64,000 bases of DNA from Woeseiaceae bacterium (GTDB lineage Bacteria; Pseudomonadota; Gammaproteobacteria; Steroidobacterales; Woeseiaceae): contig JANQPG010000010.1 in the NCBI GenBank assembly GCA_028289545.1, positions 35,420-99,419 on the forward strand, read 5' to 3'. Position numbers and translations under genes: made by a program. Below are positions 34,773-43,702 of the stretch, in pieces. The notes beneath the pieces are model-generated. The model had not been told where the DNA came from, made no database searches, and was given only the letters and a program-made list of their open reading frames with translations. Position 1 is the stretch's first letter. Every line of letters starts with the position of its first letter.

Positions 34773-34786
34773 TTCCTATATAGGAA
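34773..34786. promoter_or_regulatory. Operator-like perfect palindrome, site E
   Basis: TTCCTATATAGGAA is a perfect 14-bp palindrome in the 251-base divergent region between the VOC-iclR genes (91 bases upstream of the VOC start) and the TonB receptor (148 bases upstream). It serves as the reference for the other sites. Autoregulation of iclR and control of the receptor are inferred. Confidence 0.65.
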
Positions 34787-34933
34787 AAAAGTCATGCGTA
34801 ATTAGAAAAAAGTTGACGTCCGGTACAGGCTCGGTTCATGCTGTAGGTCGGCGCAGGTGGGGGACACGGCGCTCGTAACAGGAAATTCGCTCACAGAGCG
34901 ATTCGCTAGCTACGCTGTAAGGGGGAGTCATTG

Positions 34934-37381
34934 ATGTCGGACAGAGCTTTAATCGCGGCCACCAGCGCGTTCGTTGCGCTTGCGTGTGCCATACCGCAGC
35001 CGGTGTTCGGGCAAAGCGACGCCAACCCGCGCCTCGAAGAGATTGTCGTCACCGCGAAACAGCGCGAGGAAAATCTTCAGGACGTACCGCTGTCGATTAC
35101 GGTATTCACCGCGGCGGCGCTGGAGAACCGGGGCATTGGCGACGTTCGCGACCTTGCGCAGTTCACACCCAACTTCAACATCTATAGCGGCGACGGGCGC
35201 CAGAACGCGTCCGGCACCAATGTCCGCGGCCTCGCGCCCAATACCTCGGACGAACGCTATCAGCCGGTTTCCTACTTCATCGACGGTGTTGCGGTCGGCG
35301 GAATTACTACCGGGCTTTCGGTTATCGACGTGGAACGAACCGAGATCATCAAAGGCCCGCAAAGCGCCACCTTTGGCAGGGCGACCTATGCCGGTGCTAT
35401 CGATTTCGTGACAACCACGCCTTCGTTGACGGAATTCAGCGGCCGCGTGCGTGCGCAGTTTTCGGAACACGGCGATGCGGAAGGCGCTAACCACGATGTT
35501 AGCGGATACATCGGCGGCCCTATTGTCCAGGACGTCCTGTCGGGATCGCTTTTCCTGCAGCAAAAAACACGTGGAGGCTTCGCCCAGGCGCCCGGCGCGC
35601 AGTTTTCCGAGGTCGGTGAAGAGGAGACCTTCGCCGGTTCCGCTGTCCTGTTCGCTGCGTTGGGGGATAGCACGACGCTGAAGACCCGGATCATTTACAC
35701 CGAAGAAGAGGACCAGGAGGCGATGTATCACACCACGCAGCCGCTCTACTGGCAGCAAGAAGGTGCAAATATCGTGACCCTCTCAAACGGCGCCCTGTGG
35801 GTGGACGGCGACGTGCCCGACCCGATACGCCGAGGCGTACGCGGCGTCGATCTCTCGCAGGCATCCATCGATGGTCAGAGTTCTGCGACTGACGCACCGC
35901 TGGACGGCGGTTACGCCCGTGAGCGCCTGTTTTTCTCAGCAATACTCGAGCATGATTTCGACAACGGCCTGAGCCTGAGCTATCGCGGTTCCTACGGTAA
36001 AAACGAATACGACGGATTTGTCGACTTCCGCGGACGTAGCTTTGCAGGTACGGATCCGGTTTTTGGCACTGCAGTCACAGCAGCCAACCCGCCGTCGCAG
36101 CCGCAGGCGGACAGCCTGATTTTCCCGTTCCCGTTCCAGGAGGAATTCGAAGAGACGAGCCACCAGCTTCGTCTACTGTCGCCGCAGGGTAATACGTTAA
36201 CCTGGGGCGTCGGCCTCTACTATTACGATTTGACGGACGACAACTTCCAGCGCCGCGACGACGTTACCCCACCGGACGGCAACCCGGCTCAGCAATCGCG
36301 CGGCACGGAGAGCATCGAGAACATCGCTGTGTTCGGTTCGATTGCCTATCGCTTCTCGGACAAGTTCCAGATCAGCGCGGAAGGCCGGTTCCAGTCGGAA
36401 GACGTGTCTTTCGAGGGTCTCGAGAACGCAACCTCGTCGATCGCGCGTTTTCGCGGTACCAACAAACGCACGGACGAGAATTTCGATCCGCGCATAACCC
36501 TCGAGTACAACTACTCCGACAATCAGCTCTTCTACGGCCTGTACGCCATCGGTCACAAGAGCGGGCGCTGGAACATCAGCCGGGCCGCCGGTTTCAGCAC
36601 GGACGCGGAGGGCCTGTACCCTGCGGAAGCGTTCATCTATGCGCCGGAAGAGAAGCTGACCAACTACGAGGTCGGATCCAAGACGACGTTTGCGGACGGA
36701 CGCGGCATCTTCAACTTCGCCGCGTTCTACCAGGACATCGAAGACCAGCAGCTGCGGCAGAATGTCGAAGTGGTCATCAACGGAGTGTCGCAGTTTCCCA
36801 ATGTCATTTTTACGGCGGGTGACTCGCGGACCTTCGGTTTCGAAGCAGAGGGTTCGTTCCTGGTCACCGACAACCTGACGCTGCAGGGCTCGCTCGGCTT
36901 TGCGGATCATGAATTCACCGACGACATCGATCCGTTCATCGCCGCCGACGCCGCTATTTTCGAGTATGCCGGCGGTAATACCCTGAAGGGCAAAACTTCC
37001 GTCAATGTGCCGAAATGGACCGGAGCCGCCAGTGCCGATTACCGGGTGCCCATGTCGGGCGATAGGGAGTGGTGGGTAAGAGGCGATCTTCTGTACACGG
37101 GCTCGAAATACGTAACGCTCGCCAACGTTGCCGAGATTCCCGATTACTACGTCGTCAATCTTCGGGCGGGCGTGGAGCTCGGTGACTGGAGCATATCGGC
37201 GTTTGCGAACAACCTGTTCGACGACGAAACGGCGCTGGGCTCGGGTCTTACCAGCAGCAGCGTCTGTGAGTACCGCCGCAACGGCGCCGGTTTGCCGGAT
37301 TACGTGCCGGCGCAGCGCTGCATCTACCTGCAACCGCAACGCGGCCGGGAACTGGGGTTGGTCGCAACGCTGAGGTTTTAG
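34934..37381 (+). CDS. TonB-dependent outer-membrane receptor
   Basis: 815 residues: signal peptide ending near PVFGQS, TonB box and plug start EEIVVTAKQREENLQDVPLS, plug motifs NVRGLAPN and IEIIKGPQSATFGRATYAGAI-like sequence around residues 130-155, then a 22-strand-type barrel ending GLVATLRF with the terminal aromatic. The ATG at 34934 has GGAG 6 bases upstream. Family knowledge: energised uptake of large or scarce substrates (siderophores, oligosaccharides, aromatic compounds). Its place beside iclR and the catabolic genes argues for uptake of the island substrate rather than iron. Confidence 0.92.
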   Translation: MSDRALIAATSAFVALACAIPQPVFGQSDANPRLEEIVVTAKQREENLQDVPLSITVFTAAALENRGIGDVRDLAQFTPNFNIYSGDGRQNASGTNVRGLAPNTSDERYQPVSYFIDGVAVGGITTGLSVIDVERTEIIKGPQSATFGRATYAGAIDFVTTTPSLTEFSGRVRAQFSEHGDAEGANHDVSGYIGGPIVQDVLSGSLFLQQKTRGGFAQAPGAQFSEVGEEETFAGSAVLFAALGDSTTLKTRIIYTEEEDQEAMYHTTQPLYWQQEGANIVTLSNGALWVDGDVPDPIRRGVRGVDLSQASIDGQSSATDAPLDGGYARERLFFSAILEHDFDNGLSLSYRGSYGKNEYDGFVDFRGRSFAGTDPVFGTAVTAANPPSQPQADSLIFPFPFQEEFEETSHQLRLLSPQGNTLTWGVGLYYYDLTDDNFQRRDDVTPPDGNPAQQSRGTESIENIAVFGSIAYRFSDKFQISAEGRFQSEDVSFEGLENATSSIARFRGTNKRTDENFDPRITLEYNYSDNQLFYGLYAIGHKSGRWNISRAAGFSTDAEGLYPAEAFIYAPEEKLTNYEVGSKTTFADGRGIFNFAAFYQDIEDQQLRQNVEVVINGVSQFPNVIFTAGDSRTFGFEAEGSFLVTDNLTLQGSLGFADHEFTDDIDPFIAADAAIFEYAGGNTLKGKTSVNVPKWTGAASADYRVPMSGDREWWVRGDLLYTGSKYVTLANVAEIPDYYVVNLRAGVELGDWSISAFANNLFDDETALGSGLTSSSVCEYRRNGAGLPDYVPAQRCIYLQPQRGRELGLVATLRF

Positions 37382-37478
37382 GGTTCAAGTCTTCGGCCGG
37401 GGTAGCGCGCGGCTAACCAGATTCCCCCTACACAATCGTTCCGCCGCGCGTTGCCTGGGCCGCTTTCCGGAGAGCGAT

Positions 37479-37952
37479 ATGCAGTACGGCCGCATTTTGC
37501 GCCGAGCGACAATTTTTGTTGCGGACGCTGAGAGGTCGGCGGCCTTCTACATCAAGGCGTTCGGCATGAGCGTTTACTCGGATCAGCAGATCGATCTTCC
37601 GGAAGGTTCTCCCGTGACCCTGGGGGCAATGGATGCGCCCCGCCCCGGAAGGTTTATTACCGTAAAGGGGATGCATCCCCTCATCGGCATGATCGGCTTG
37701 ATTTCGATCGATGGCGATGTCGAAGATCGTCTGGCGGACGGCCGGCTCGGTATCGGCAACGTTGTGCTGGTCATCGAAGTCGAGGACATCGAGCAGGTTT
37801 CGACGGCCATAGAGGAGGCGGGCGGACGCGTTGTCCGCATTCTGCACGATGCCACCAACACGGCCGGTCCCGGCGGCGAGAAGATACCTTCGCGCCGGCT
37901 GTTTGCCCACGATCCGGACGGCTATGTGCTCGAGCTGTTCGAACCCGTTTGA
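37479..37952 (+). CDS. Single-domain VOC family protein
   Basis: 157 residues with the beta-alpha-beta-beta-beta repeat pattern: RRATIFVADAERSAAFYIKAF, then VVLVIEVEDIEQVSTAIEE and LFAHDPDGYVLELFEPV, the last holding a glyoxalase-type metal Glu. The ATG is preceded by GGAGAG at good spacing. Possible activities are lactoylglutathione lyase-like isomerisation or ring-cleavage-related chemistry; none is decided by the sequence. It lies 97 bases after the TonB receptor and 21 bases before the symporter. Confidence 0.8.
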   Translation: MQYGRILRRATIFVADAERSAAFYIKAFGMSVYSDQQIDLPEGSPVTLGAMDAPRPGRFITVKGMHPLIGMIGLISIDGDVEDRLADGRLGIGNVVLVIEVEDIEQVSTAIEEAGGRVVRILHDATNTAGPGGEKIPSRRLFAHDPDGYVLELFEPV

Positions 37953-37973
37953 CGTCCTGCCGTCGCGCGCCCC

Positions 37974-39458
37974 GTGGGCACAGTAGCCAACGATCTGCCT
38001 GTCGTCGATCTTCTCGTCGTTGCCGCAATGCTCGCCCTCGTAACGGTTGCGGGCCACCTTCTTGGACGCAGGGCCACCAGCGCGCAGAGTTTTTTTACGG
38101 CTGAAGGTGGTTTGCCCTGGTGGGCTGTGTCGGCGTCGCTGTACGCTACCGTGCTGAGCGCCGTCTCGTTCATATCCTTGCCGACCAGTGTGTTTCGCGA
38201 TGGCGGCAATCTGACCTTTCTGCAGATCGTGTTTGGCCTTGCGCTCGGCAAGATCATCACGGCAGTAGTGTTCGTGCGGCCCTACTATGAGTCGAGGACG
38301 ATCGAGACGGTCTACGACTACCTGACCGTACGCATCAGTGCGCTCGTATCCCGATGGGTCATGGGGCTTCAGGTTGTATTGCTCCTGGCGTTGAACAGTA
38401 TTGTGGTCGTTTCGGCGGCATTGGTGCTGGATACCCTGACGGGCATTAGCCTGCCCGTTTCGTGTCTCGTCATCGTCAGCTTCGCGGCGCTATGGAGCTG
38501 GATGGGCGGTCTCAGCACGGTGGTCTGGACCGATGTCATGTTGTTCGGCGTGTTCGTAGCGGGGGCTGCGTTTTCCACCGGCATGACCTATCTGGCGAGC
38601 GACGTTACTCTTGTGCAAGCCTTCACCTTCCTCGACGAAAAGGCAAAACTCACGCTCATCGATTTGTCACTGGATCCCGCCAAGACCTATACCTTATGGA
38701 CCGGGCTCCTGACCGGCACGCTGTTGGGTCTCATCCCGGTGACCTCGCAGAGCGGCATGCAGCGAATTCGGGCGTGCCGCTCGCTGCGCGACGCTCGCTA
38801 CGCGTTCATTTTCTCGGTAGTGCTCTACATTACGCCGATGCTCCTGCTGGTTGTCGGCCTCGGCTTATCGCTCTACTACGGAGTGAACGGTGTGCCGGCG
38901 GAACTGGCCGAGCGACTGCTTACCCATCCGGATCAGGCGTTTCCGTACTTTATCGTCCACGAGATTCCCGTCGGCATCTCCGGCGTCCTGGTTGCAGCCG
39001 TGTTCGCGGCAGCGATTTCGACGCTGGATTCGCGTTTGACGGAACTGGCGGACATTACGGTTCGCAACGTGTACAGGCCGTACATTCGCCCGGGCGCCAC
39101 TGATGCCCACTACTTGCGTAGCGCACGTATCTGCATCCTTCTCTGGGCAGCTGTGTTCGGCGTGTTGTCCATCGCGATGACGGAGATGAACGGTCAGAGC
39201 CTCATCGACTTGACGATCATGGTCAACAACACGTTGGGTGGACCCATACTCGGCGCCTTTTTCCTGGCCCGATACGGGATCGGCTCGACCTACGCCGTAG
39301 CCGCAGGGGCCGCAATTTCGATAGGCGCTACGCTGTATTTCTACACGACCGGCATCAGTCACTATTGGTGGTTTCCGGTTTCGGTGCTGATAATGCTGGC
39401 AGCCGGCCGGATTATGAACCGCGGGCCGCTGGATCGCATCGGGACGGTGACCCCCTGA
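37974..39458 (+). CDS. Sodium:solute symporter (SSS family)
   Basis: 494 residues with about 13 membrane helices. Family patterns: SAQSFFTAEGGLPWWAVSASL near the N-terminus, SAVSFISLPTSVF, IPVTSQSGMQRIRACRS and VAAVFAAAISTLDSRLTELAD, the conserved signature region. Members import sugars, carboxylates, amino acids or vitamins with Na+. The start is GTG at 37974; I see no clear Shine-Dalgarno sequence, so a slightly different start is possible. Its placement in the TonB receptor operon suggests transport of the same substrate or of its periplasmic hydrolysis product. Confidence 0.88.
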   Translation: MGTVANDLPVVDLLVVAAMLALVTVAGHLLGRRATSAQSFFTAEGGLPWWAVSASLYATVLSAVSFISLPTSVFRDGGNLTFLQIVFGLALGKIITAVVFVRPYYESRTIETVYDYLTVRISALVSRWVMGLQVVLLLALNSIVVVSAALVLDTLTGISLPVSCLVIVSFAALWSWMGGLSTVVWTDVMLFGVFVAGAAFSTGMTYLASDVTLVQAFTFLDEKAKLTLIDLSLDPAKTYTLWTGLLTGTLLGLIPVTSQSGMQRIRACRSLRDARYAFIFSVVLYITPMLLLVVGLGLSLYYGVNGVPAELAERLLTHPDQAFPYFIVHEIPVGISGVLVAAVFAAAISTLDSRLTELADITVRNVYRPYIRPGATDAHYLRSARICILLWAAVFGVLSIAMTEMNGQSLIDLTIMVNNTLGGPILGAFFLARYGIGSTYAVAAGAAISIGATLYFYTTGISHYWWFPVSVLIMLAAGRIMNRGPLDRIGTVTP

Positions 39459-39503
39459 CGACGCGGGTATCCGTACATTTGTTATGACAGGAGGAGGCCT
39501 GAT

Positions 39504-39953
39504 ATGGCGACTGACTGGAAAGAGCACGGCGTAAAGATCATTCCCGCCGGCGACCTCGACTCCAACACACCGCAAACCAAAGGTATGTCCAGGGCGGCGG
39601 CAATCACGACGGCAACCGCCGGCGCCGAAAAGCTCTGGGCCGGCACCGTAACCATCGAACCGAACGTCAAAACCGGCGCGCACCACCACGGTGAGCTCGA
39701 GAGCGTCATCTACATCGTGCGCGGGCACGCGCGCATGCGCTGGGGCGAACGGCTCGAGTACATTGCAGAGGCTGGGCCTGGGGACTTCATCTACGTGCCG
39801 CCTTTTGTGCCCCACCAGGAAATCAATGCGGCGAGCGACGAGCCGCTCGACTGTGTGCTGGTGCGTAGCGGCCAGGAGCCGGTGGTCGTCAACCTGGATA
39901 TTGAACCCGTCGAGCTGCCCGAGGGGGTTTGGCGCGACGGCCTGCACGAATGA
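39504..39953 (+). CDS. Small cupin-domain protein
   Basis: 149 residues with one cupin barrel. Motif 1 reads GAHHHGELESVIYIVRG, with two or three His and a Glu for metal, and motif 2 is PGDFIYVPPFVPHQ with a further His. A strong AGGAGG lies 8 bases before the ATG. Single-domain cupins of this type act as isomerases, dioxygenases or ligand sensors. Context between the symporter and a two-domain VOC gene suggests an accessory catabolic step. Confidence 0.82.
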   Translation: MATDWKEHGVKIIPAGDLDSNTPQTKGMSRAAAITTATAGAEKLWAGTVTIEPNVKTGAHHHGELESVIYIVRGHARMRWGERLEYIAEAGPGDFIYVPPFVPHQEINAASDEPLDCVLVRSGQEPVVVNLDIEPVELPEGVWRDGLHE

Positions 39954-40037
39954 GCAGGATCGCTCGAACGGCTGCGGTCCGGCCCGCTGATGCCGACGGC
40001 AACAGGTCGATAACGTCATGGTCGTTCTGACCCGACC

Positions 40038-41012
40038 GTGAACGTCGATTCCGGGACGCCGTTTGTTCCCGCGGCCGTATCCAATCCCCTGGGTTGCCGG
40101 CTGGTGGCGCTGACGACCGTATCCCCCGACTTCGACGCGAGTCTCCGCTTTTATCGCGACGTGCTGGAGATGGAAGTCGCAGCTGACGATGTCCTTGGCA
40201 AAGAGCATGAAGCGCCCGGCCTGAACGAGACTTCGAGACGCTATGCGCTACTGACCGGGGAATTGTCCGATACCGGCGCGGCCGTCAGGATTCTCGGCAT
40301 CGATCCCGGCGCCCCGGCCAACAGGCCGCGGCCGCAATCCGGGCCATACGATCCGGGGCTCCTGGCGATGGAAGGCCGAACCCGGGACGCCGCGCTGTCG
40401 TTTCACCGCCTGGCGAGCGCGGGCGTCAAGACAATTTCTCCGCCGCGCTATTACTTCTTTCGCAACGCGATGGGTCGGGAAAGCATCGACGTCATGTCTT
40501 ACGCGGCTTTCGGCCCGGGAGGCGAGCAAATCTTTCTCACCGCGCGTGTCCGGGAGCGCGGCCGCGACTGGCCGTACTCGCGCCTGCACGCGGGGTTTCA
40601 CAACATCGCGATTACCAGCCTCGATCAACGGCCCGTTAACGAATTCTACCGGTCGGCTTTGTGTCTTGGACGCACTTCACAGCTGGAGTGTTATCAAGAC
40701 AACGCCAACGAGCTGATCGGTGCTCCGGAGGGGACCTACTTCCTCTGGGGCAATCTCGGTCACCGCGTGTCGATCGAAGTGTGGGAAGTCGCTGCTGCAG
40801 AGGGCCGCAGATACCCGACTTCGCTTGCTCGCACGGGACTGGCGATGGCAACGATACAGGTCAATGACGTTCGGGCGTGCAGGGCGCAGTGCGAGTCCAA
40901 CGGTGTCGAGATCGTTGCGACGGGCGCGCTGCCGCTCCCGGATCGCCCGACGCCCGAGGGTTTCTATATTCGTGGCGCGGTCGGCGAGCTGCTGGAGATC
41001 GTTCAGGCGTGA
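40038..41012 (+). CDS. Two-domain VOC (extradiol dioxygenase-like) protein
   Basis: 324 residues with two VOC repeats: GCRLVALTTVSPDFDASLRFYRDVL in the first; GFHNIAITSLDQRPVNEFYRSAL and FYIRGAVGELLEIVQ in the second. The second repeat keeps an N-terminal His and a C-terminal Glu at the usual metal positions; the first lacks a clear His. It is more distant from the two VOC proteins of the leftward series than those are from each other. The GTG start at 40038 gives the longest domain-complete protein. It is the last gene of the rightward uptake operon, followed by a hairpin terminator. Confidence 0.75.
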   Translation: MNVDSGTPFVPAAVSNPLGCRLVALTTVSPDFDASLRFYRDVLEMEVAADDVLGKEHEAPGLNETSRRYALLTGELSDTGAAVRILGIDPGAPANRPRPQSGPYDPGLLAMEGRTRDAALSFHRLASAGVKTISPPRYYFFRNAMGRESIDVMSYAAFGPGGEQIFLTARVRERGRDWPYSRLHAGFHNIAITSLDQRPVNEFYRSALCLGRTSQLECYQDNANELIGAPEGTYFLWGNLGHRVSIEVWEVAAAEGRRYPTSLARTGLAMATIQVNDVRACRAQCESNGVEIVATGALPLPDRPTPEGFYIRGAVGELLEIVQA

Positions 41013-41054
41013 GCATTCCGCTATGACGACGCCTTCGATGCCGCCGGCGCAAAC

Positions 41055-41077
41055 GCCCCGGGTCCGAGCGGGGCTTT
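41055..41077 (+). terminator. Probable rho-independent terminator
   Basis: GCCCCG at 41055-41060 and CGGGGC at 41069-41074 form a GC stem with an 8-base loop, followed by TTT. It lies between the rightward VOC gene and the convergent lipoprotein gene. Confidence 0.55.
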
Positions 41078-41090
41078 GCAGCGGTCCCGG

Positions 41091-43382
41091 CTAAGGCGCC
41101 GCCGGTGTTTCGTCGAAGAACAGCCGCTGCACGTCAACTTCGGCCTGATCGGCGTTCAATGCGGCCGCTAGATCCGAGGACTTCACGATGATGGCAATAC
41201 CGTCAGGGTCGTCGGCCAGTCTGCGGTTCGACGTCAGATAAAGATCCGGCACTCCGTCGCCGTCGATGTCGGGCGCAAGCGATACCTGCGTCGACAAAGA
41301 GGTGAAGAGGAACGGCACGCTCACGATGCGCGTGCCCTCAGCCGCCGTGAAATTGTCGACGCTGAAGTCGAAACCCGGCAGGCCCGTCAGGGCAGAGCCT
41401 CTGATCAAATAAACCGAACCGGGTTCCGCCCCGGGGCTTTCCAGCAGGCTCAAGGCCACTTCCTCCTGCCCGTCGCCGTCGAGATCGCCGATCCCCATCA
41501 GCCGGACCGGCTCGGGACCATCACCCCGCCCGTTCGAGGACAAATCGGTGTAATCGCCAACATTGAAATTGCTGGTGGTCAGCGCGATTTCGCTGTCGCT
41601 TGCGACGATCGGGGCGAGAGCATCGCCAAACACAACGGCCGCCTGTCGGCTGCCGGGGCTGCCGTCTCCGCGAACCAGCAGCAGGTCGGATATCGCGTCG
41701 TCATCGACATTAGCCTGGCCGAGATCGCCGGCCAGGTCATTCTCGAGGCCGAGGAGCAAAGGGTTGAGGCTGTCGATCGATCCGCCGGCGGCGGCAATCA
41801 AATTGGTGCTGGGAAAGATGGCAACCGCTTGCCCGCTCTGCATTGTGAGTTCGTCCACGCCGTCTGCATCCAGGTCGCCAATCCGGTTCAGTTCACCCAC
41901 GATCAGCGTGGCATCGACGTCGAACGGGCCTTCGAAGGTGCGCGTAGACGCTTCGAGATCAAAGTCGAGGTTGCCGGATGCGCCTGCCAGGCTCACGCCA
42001 TCTATGACGTGGAGTCGCCCACTTTCCGCGCCGGTGCCTATGGCTTCGGGCAACGACAGCGCAATTTCGTCGCCAGCCAGGCCGTCAAGGTTAGCCACCA
42101 CGTAGGACGCGGCGCCACCGTTGAAGTCGACCGGTCCAGTCAGGCTAAAGCCTTCCGTTGCGCTCAGCGCGTTCAGATCCAGAGTGCCGCTCGTGTTACT
42201 CGCAATCGTTGCCGCGAATACCACAAACCCCCAGGGGCGGCGTGTAGGGTCGAGTCCGTCATTCGGCGGTTGGTTGGAGGCAACAAGGAGATCCGGCGAG
42301 CCATCGCCGTCCATGTCTGAAATCGAGCTGACGGTCACCGATGTCGCGTTGCCGAAGCCGAGCGAAAACGTTGCCGCAATGCGCAACCTCTGGGACGTAT
42401 CCAGTGACGATACGCTCAGTGTGGCAGCGCCGTCAGCGGCCAGTGCATCGGCAAACGTCTGTCCGAAGACGAGCGAGCCGGTTACCGGGCCGTCCGCCGA
42501 CGGGCTTTCGTCCGCCATCCAGAAATCGGCCGAGCCGTCGCCGTTGAGATCGGACAGCGCCTGGACACGCTTCAGGTTGTCGTCGAACAAGATGCCGGAG
42601 GTCACCCGTGCCGGCAGGTCGTTGAGAGTGACCGCCACGGAGCAGCGGTCAAACAAACCGTTGGTGCGGTAGTCGGCAGAAACCGTGAAGGAGAAATCGT
42701 CTTCGTACGCCTCGGCGTCGAGCGCAGTATCCACGCTGATCTCTCCGCTCGCGCCGTCAATACTGAGAAGTCCATCCAAGCGGCTGTCACTGACAGACAG
42801 GTTTTCAAACACGGCAATGTTGTCGTCGCCCGCGTCCGGGTCGCTTGCGCTTAGCGTCGCGAGTGGCCCGGTCACGTTTTCGTCGATATCGACGGCCGGG
42901 ATCACATTGCAGATCGGTGGCTCGTCAACATTGGTAATCGCGACCCGGACTTCCCTGTCGACGCTCACCGTCCCGTCGTTCAACGTGACGGTCTGCACAT
43001 AGACATTGTCACCGTCGACGTCCTGCGGGTTCTCGAAATCGAATTGCTGAGTGCTCCGTATCTCCCCGGTGCCGGTGTTCAGCGTAAAAAACTGCCCGTC
43101 ATTGGAGGTGCCGATCGTGACGGTGACGGCATCCCCATCGGCATCGTCGACGCCCAGTACGAACGAGACATCTGCGTTTTCGGAGAAACTCTGCGACAGG
43201 TTGCCCGTCAACGTGGGCGGAGAGTTTGTCGGTGGCGGAGGCGGCGGCGGAGATGCGGTTCCACCGCCACCTCCTCCACCACCGCCGCAGGCGGTCAGGC
43301 TGCCGCCTGCGAAAAACACGAATAAAGACAATACAACGTACTTCGCGCGACGGTAGCCGTCGCGCGTCTTGCGGTCGATCAA
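41091..43382 (-). CDS. FG-GAP/cadherin-repeat surface lipoprotein
   Basis: 763 residues. The lipoprotein signal has lipobox LTAC, followed at once by nine Gly residues and a Pro run. Two cadherin-like domains follow (about 60-260; DVDGDNVYVQTVTLNDGTV, then a second with SASDPDAGDDNIAVFENL). The rest is a set of FG-GAP/VCBS-type calcium-binding repeats (DLNGDGSADFWM, DMDGDGSPDLLV, DLDADGVDELTM, DLDGDGQEEVAL, DIDGDGVPDLYL), which together resemble an integrin-like beta-propeller. Probable location: outer membrane, exposed surface. The function may be adhesion or ligand binding. It converges on the VOC gene and is unrelated to the catabolic island by content. Confidence 0.85.
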   Translation of the reverse strand: MIDRKTRDGYRRAKYVVLSLFVFFAGGSLTACGGGGGGGGGTASPPPPPPPTNSPPTLTGNLSQSFSENADVSFVLGVDDADGDAVTVTIGTSNDGQFFTLNTGTGEIRSTQQFDFENPQDVDGDNVYVQTVTLNDGTVSVDREVRVAITNVDEPPICNVIPAVDIDENVTGPLATLSASDPDAGDDNIAVFENLSVSDSRLDGLLSIDGASGEISVDTALDAEAYEDDFSFTVSADYRTNGLFDRCSVAVTLNDLPARVTSGILFDDNLKRVQALSDLNGDGSADFWMADESPSADGPVTGSLVFGQTFADALAADGAATLSVSSLDTSQRLRIAATFSLGFGNATSVTVSSISDMDGDGSPDLLVASNQPPNDGLDPTRRPWGFVVFAATIASNTSGTLDLNALSATEGFSLTGPVDFNGGAASYVVANLDGLAGDEIALSLPEAIGTGAESGRLHVIDGVSLAGASGNLDFDLEASTRTFEGPFDVDATLIVGELNRIGDLDADGVDELTMQSGQAVAIFPSTNLIAAAGGSIDSLNPLLLGLENDLAGDLGQANVDDDAISDLLLVRGDGSPGSRQAAVVFGDALAPIVASDSEIALTTSNFNVGDYTDLSSNGRGDGPEPVRLMGIGDLDGDGQEEVALSLLESPGAEPGSVYLIRGSALTGLPGFDFSVDNFTAAEGTRIVSVPFLFTSLSTQVSLAPDIDGDGVPDLYLTSNRRLADDPDGIAIIVKSSDLAAALNADQAEVDVQRLFFDETPAAP

Positions 43383-43702
43383 GATAGATTCCTCAGATGG
43401 TTTTTTTTGTTTTTTTTGTTTGCGCGGTCAAATTTGGCACAGAAATCCACGCGCGCCAAGCGACAATTCCTGCGGGTGTGCCTCAGTCCAAAACCTGCAT
43501 GATTTCGACCACGTACCGATGGCGCTGGCTCGGCGGCTATCACTCTTGCCGTCGAGTTGCGGGATTGGCCGATGAACCTTAGTTCTGTGCGCCGGTCTCT
43601 TATAATGGCGAAACTTCAAACGGTTTTCGCAAAATAATCAATAAGTTCCGATAGGCAGAGTGCTTGCCCAAGCGGACCACAGCCTGGAAAAGTAGGGGAA
43701 AA
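43383..43702. other. Divergent intergenic region
   Basis: These 320 bases contain no convincing gene. On the + strand a T-rich run (two blocks of eight T) occurs at 43401-43418, close upstream of the leftward lipoprotein start. A TATAAT hexamer lies at 43601-43606, and AGGGGAAAA precedes the rightward gene. It must hold promoters for both flanking genes. Confidence 0.5.
43601..43606 (+). promoter_or_regulatory. Probable sigma-70 -10 element
   Basis: A perfect TATAAT about 97 bases upstream of the secreted-protein gene. A matching -35 is weak (TTAGTT at 43579-43584, with 16-base spacing). Inferred promoter of the two-gene unit that ends with the carboxypeptidase. Confidence 0.45.

Noticed and set aside
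37406..37450. Inverted repeat CGCGCGGC/GCCGCGCG between the TonB receptor and VOC genes
   Set aside because: Eight-base arms of pure GC with a 29-base loop are expected by chance at this base composition.
38865..40208. Open frame of about 447 codons on the minus strand opposite the symporter and cupin genes
   Set aside because: It spans two genes and an intergenic region of the plus strand, and its product is His/Arg-rich with no family resemblance.
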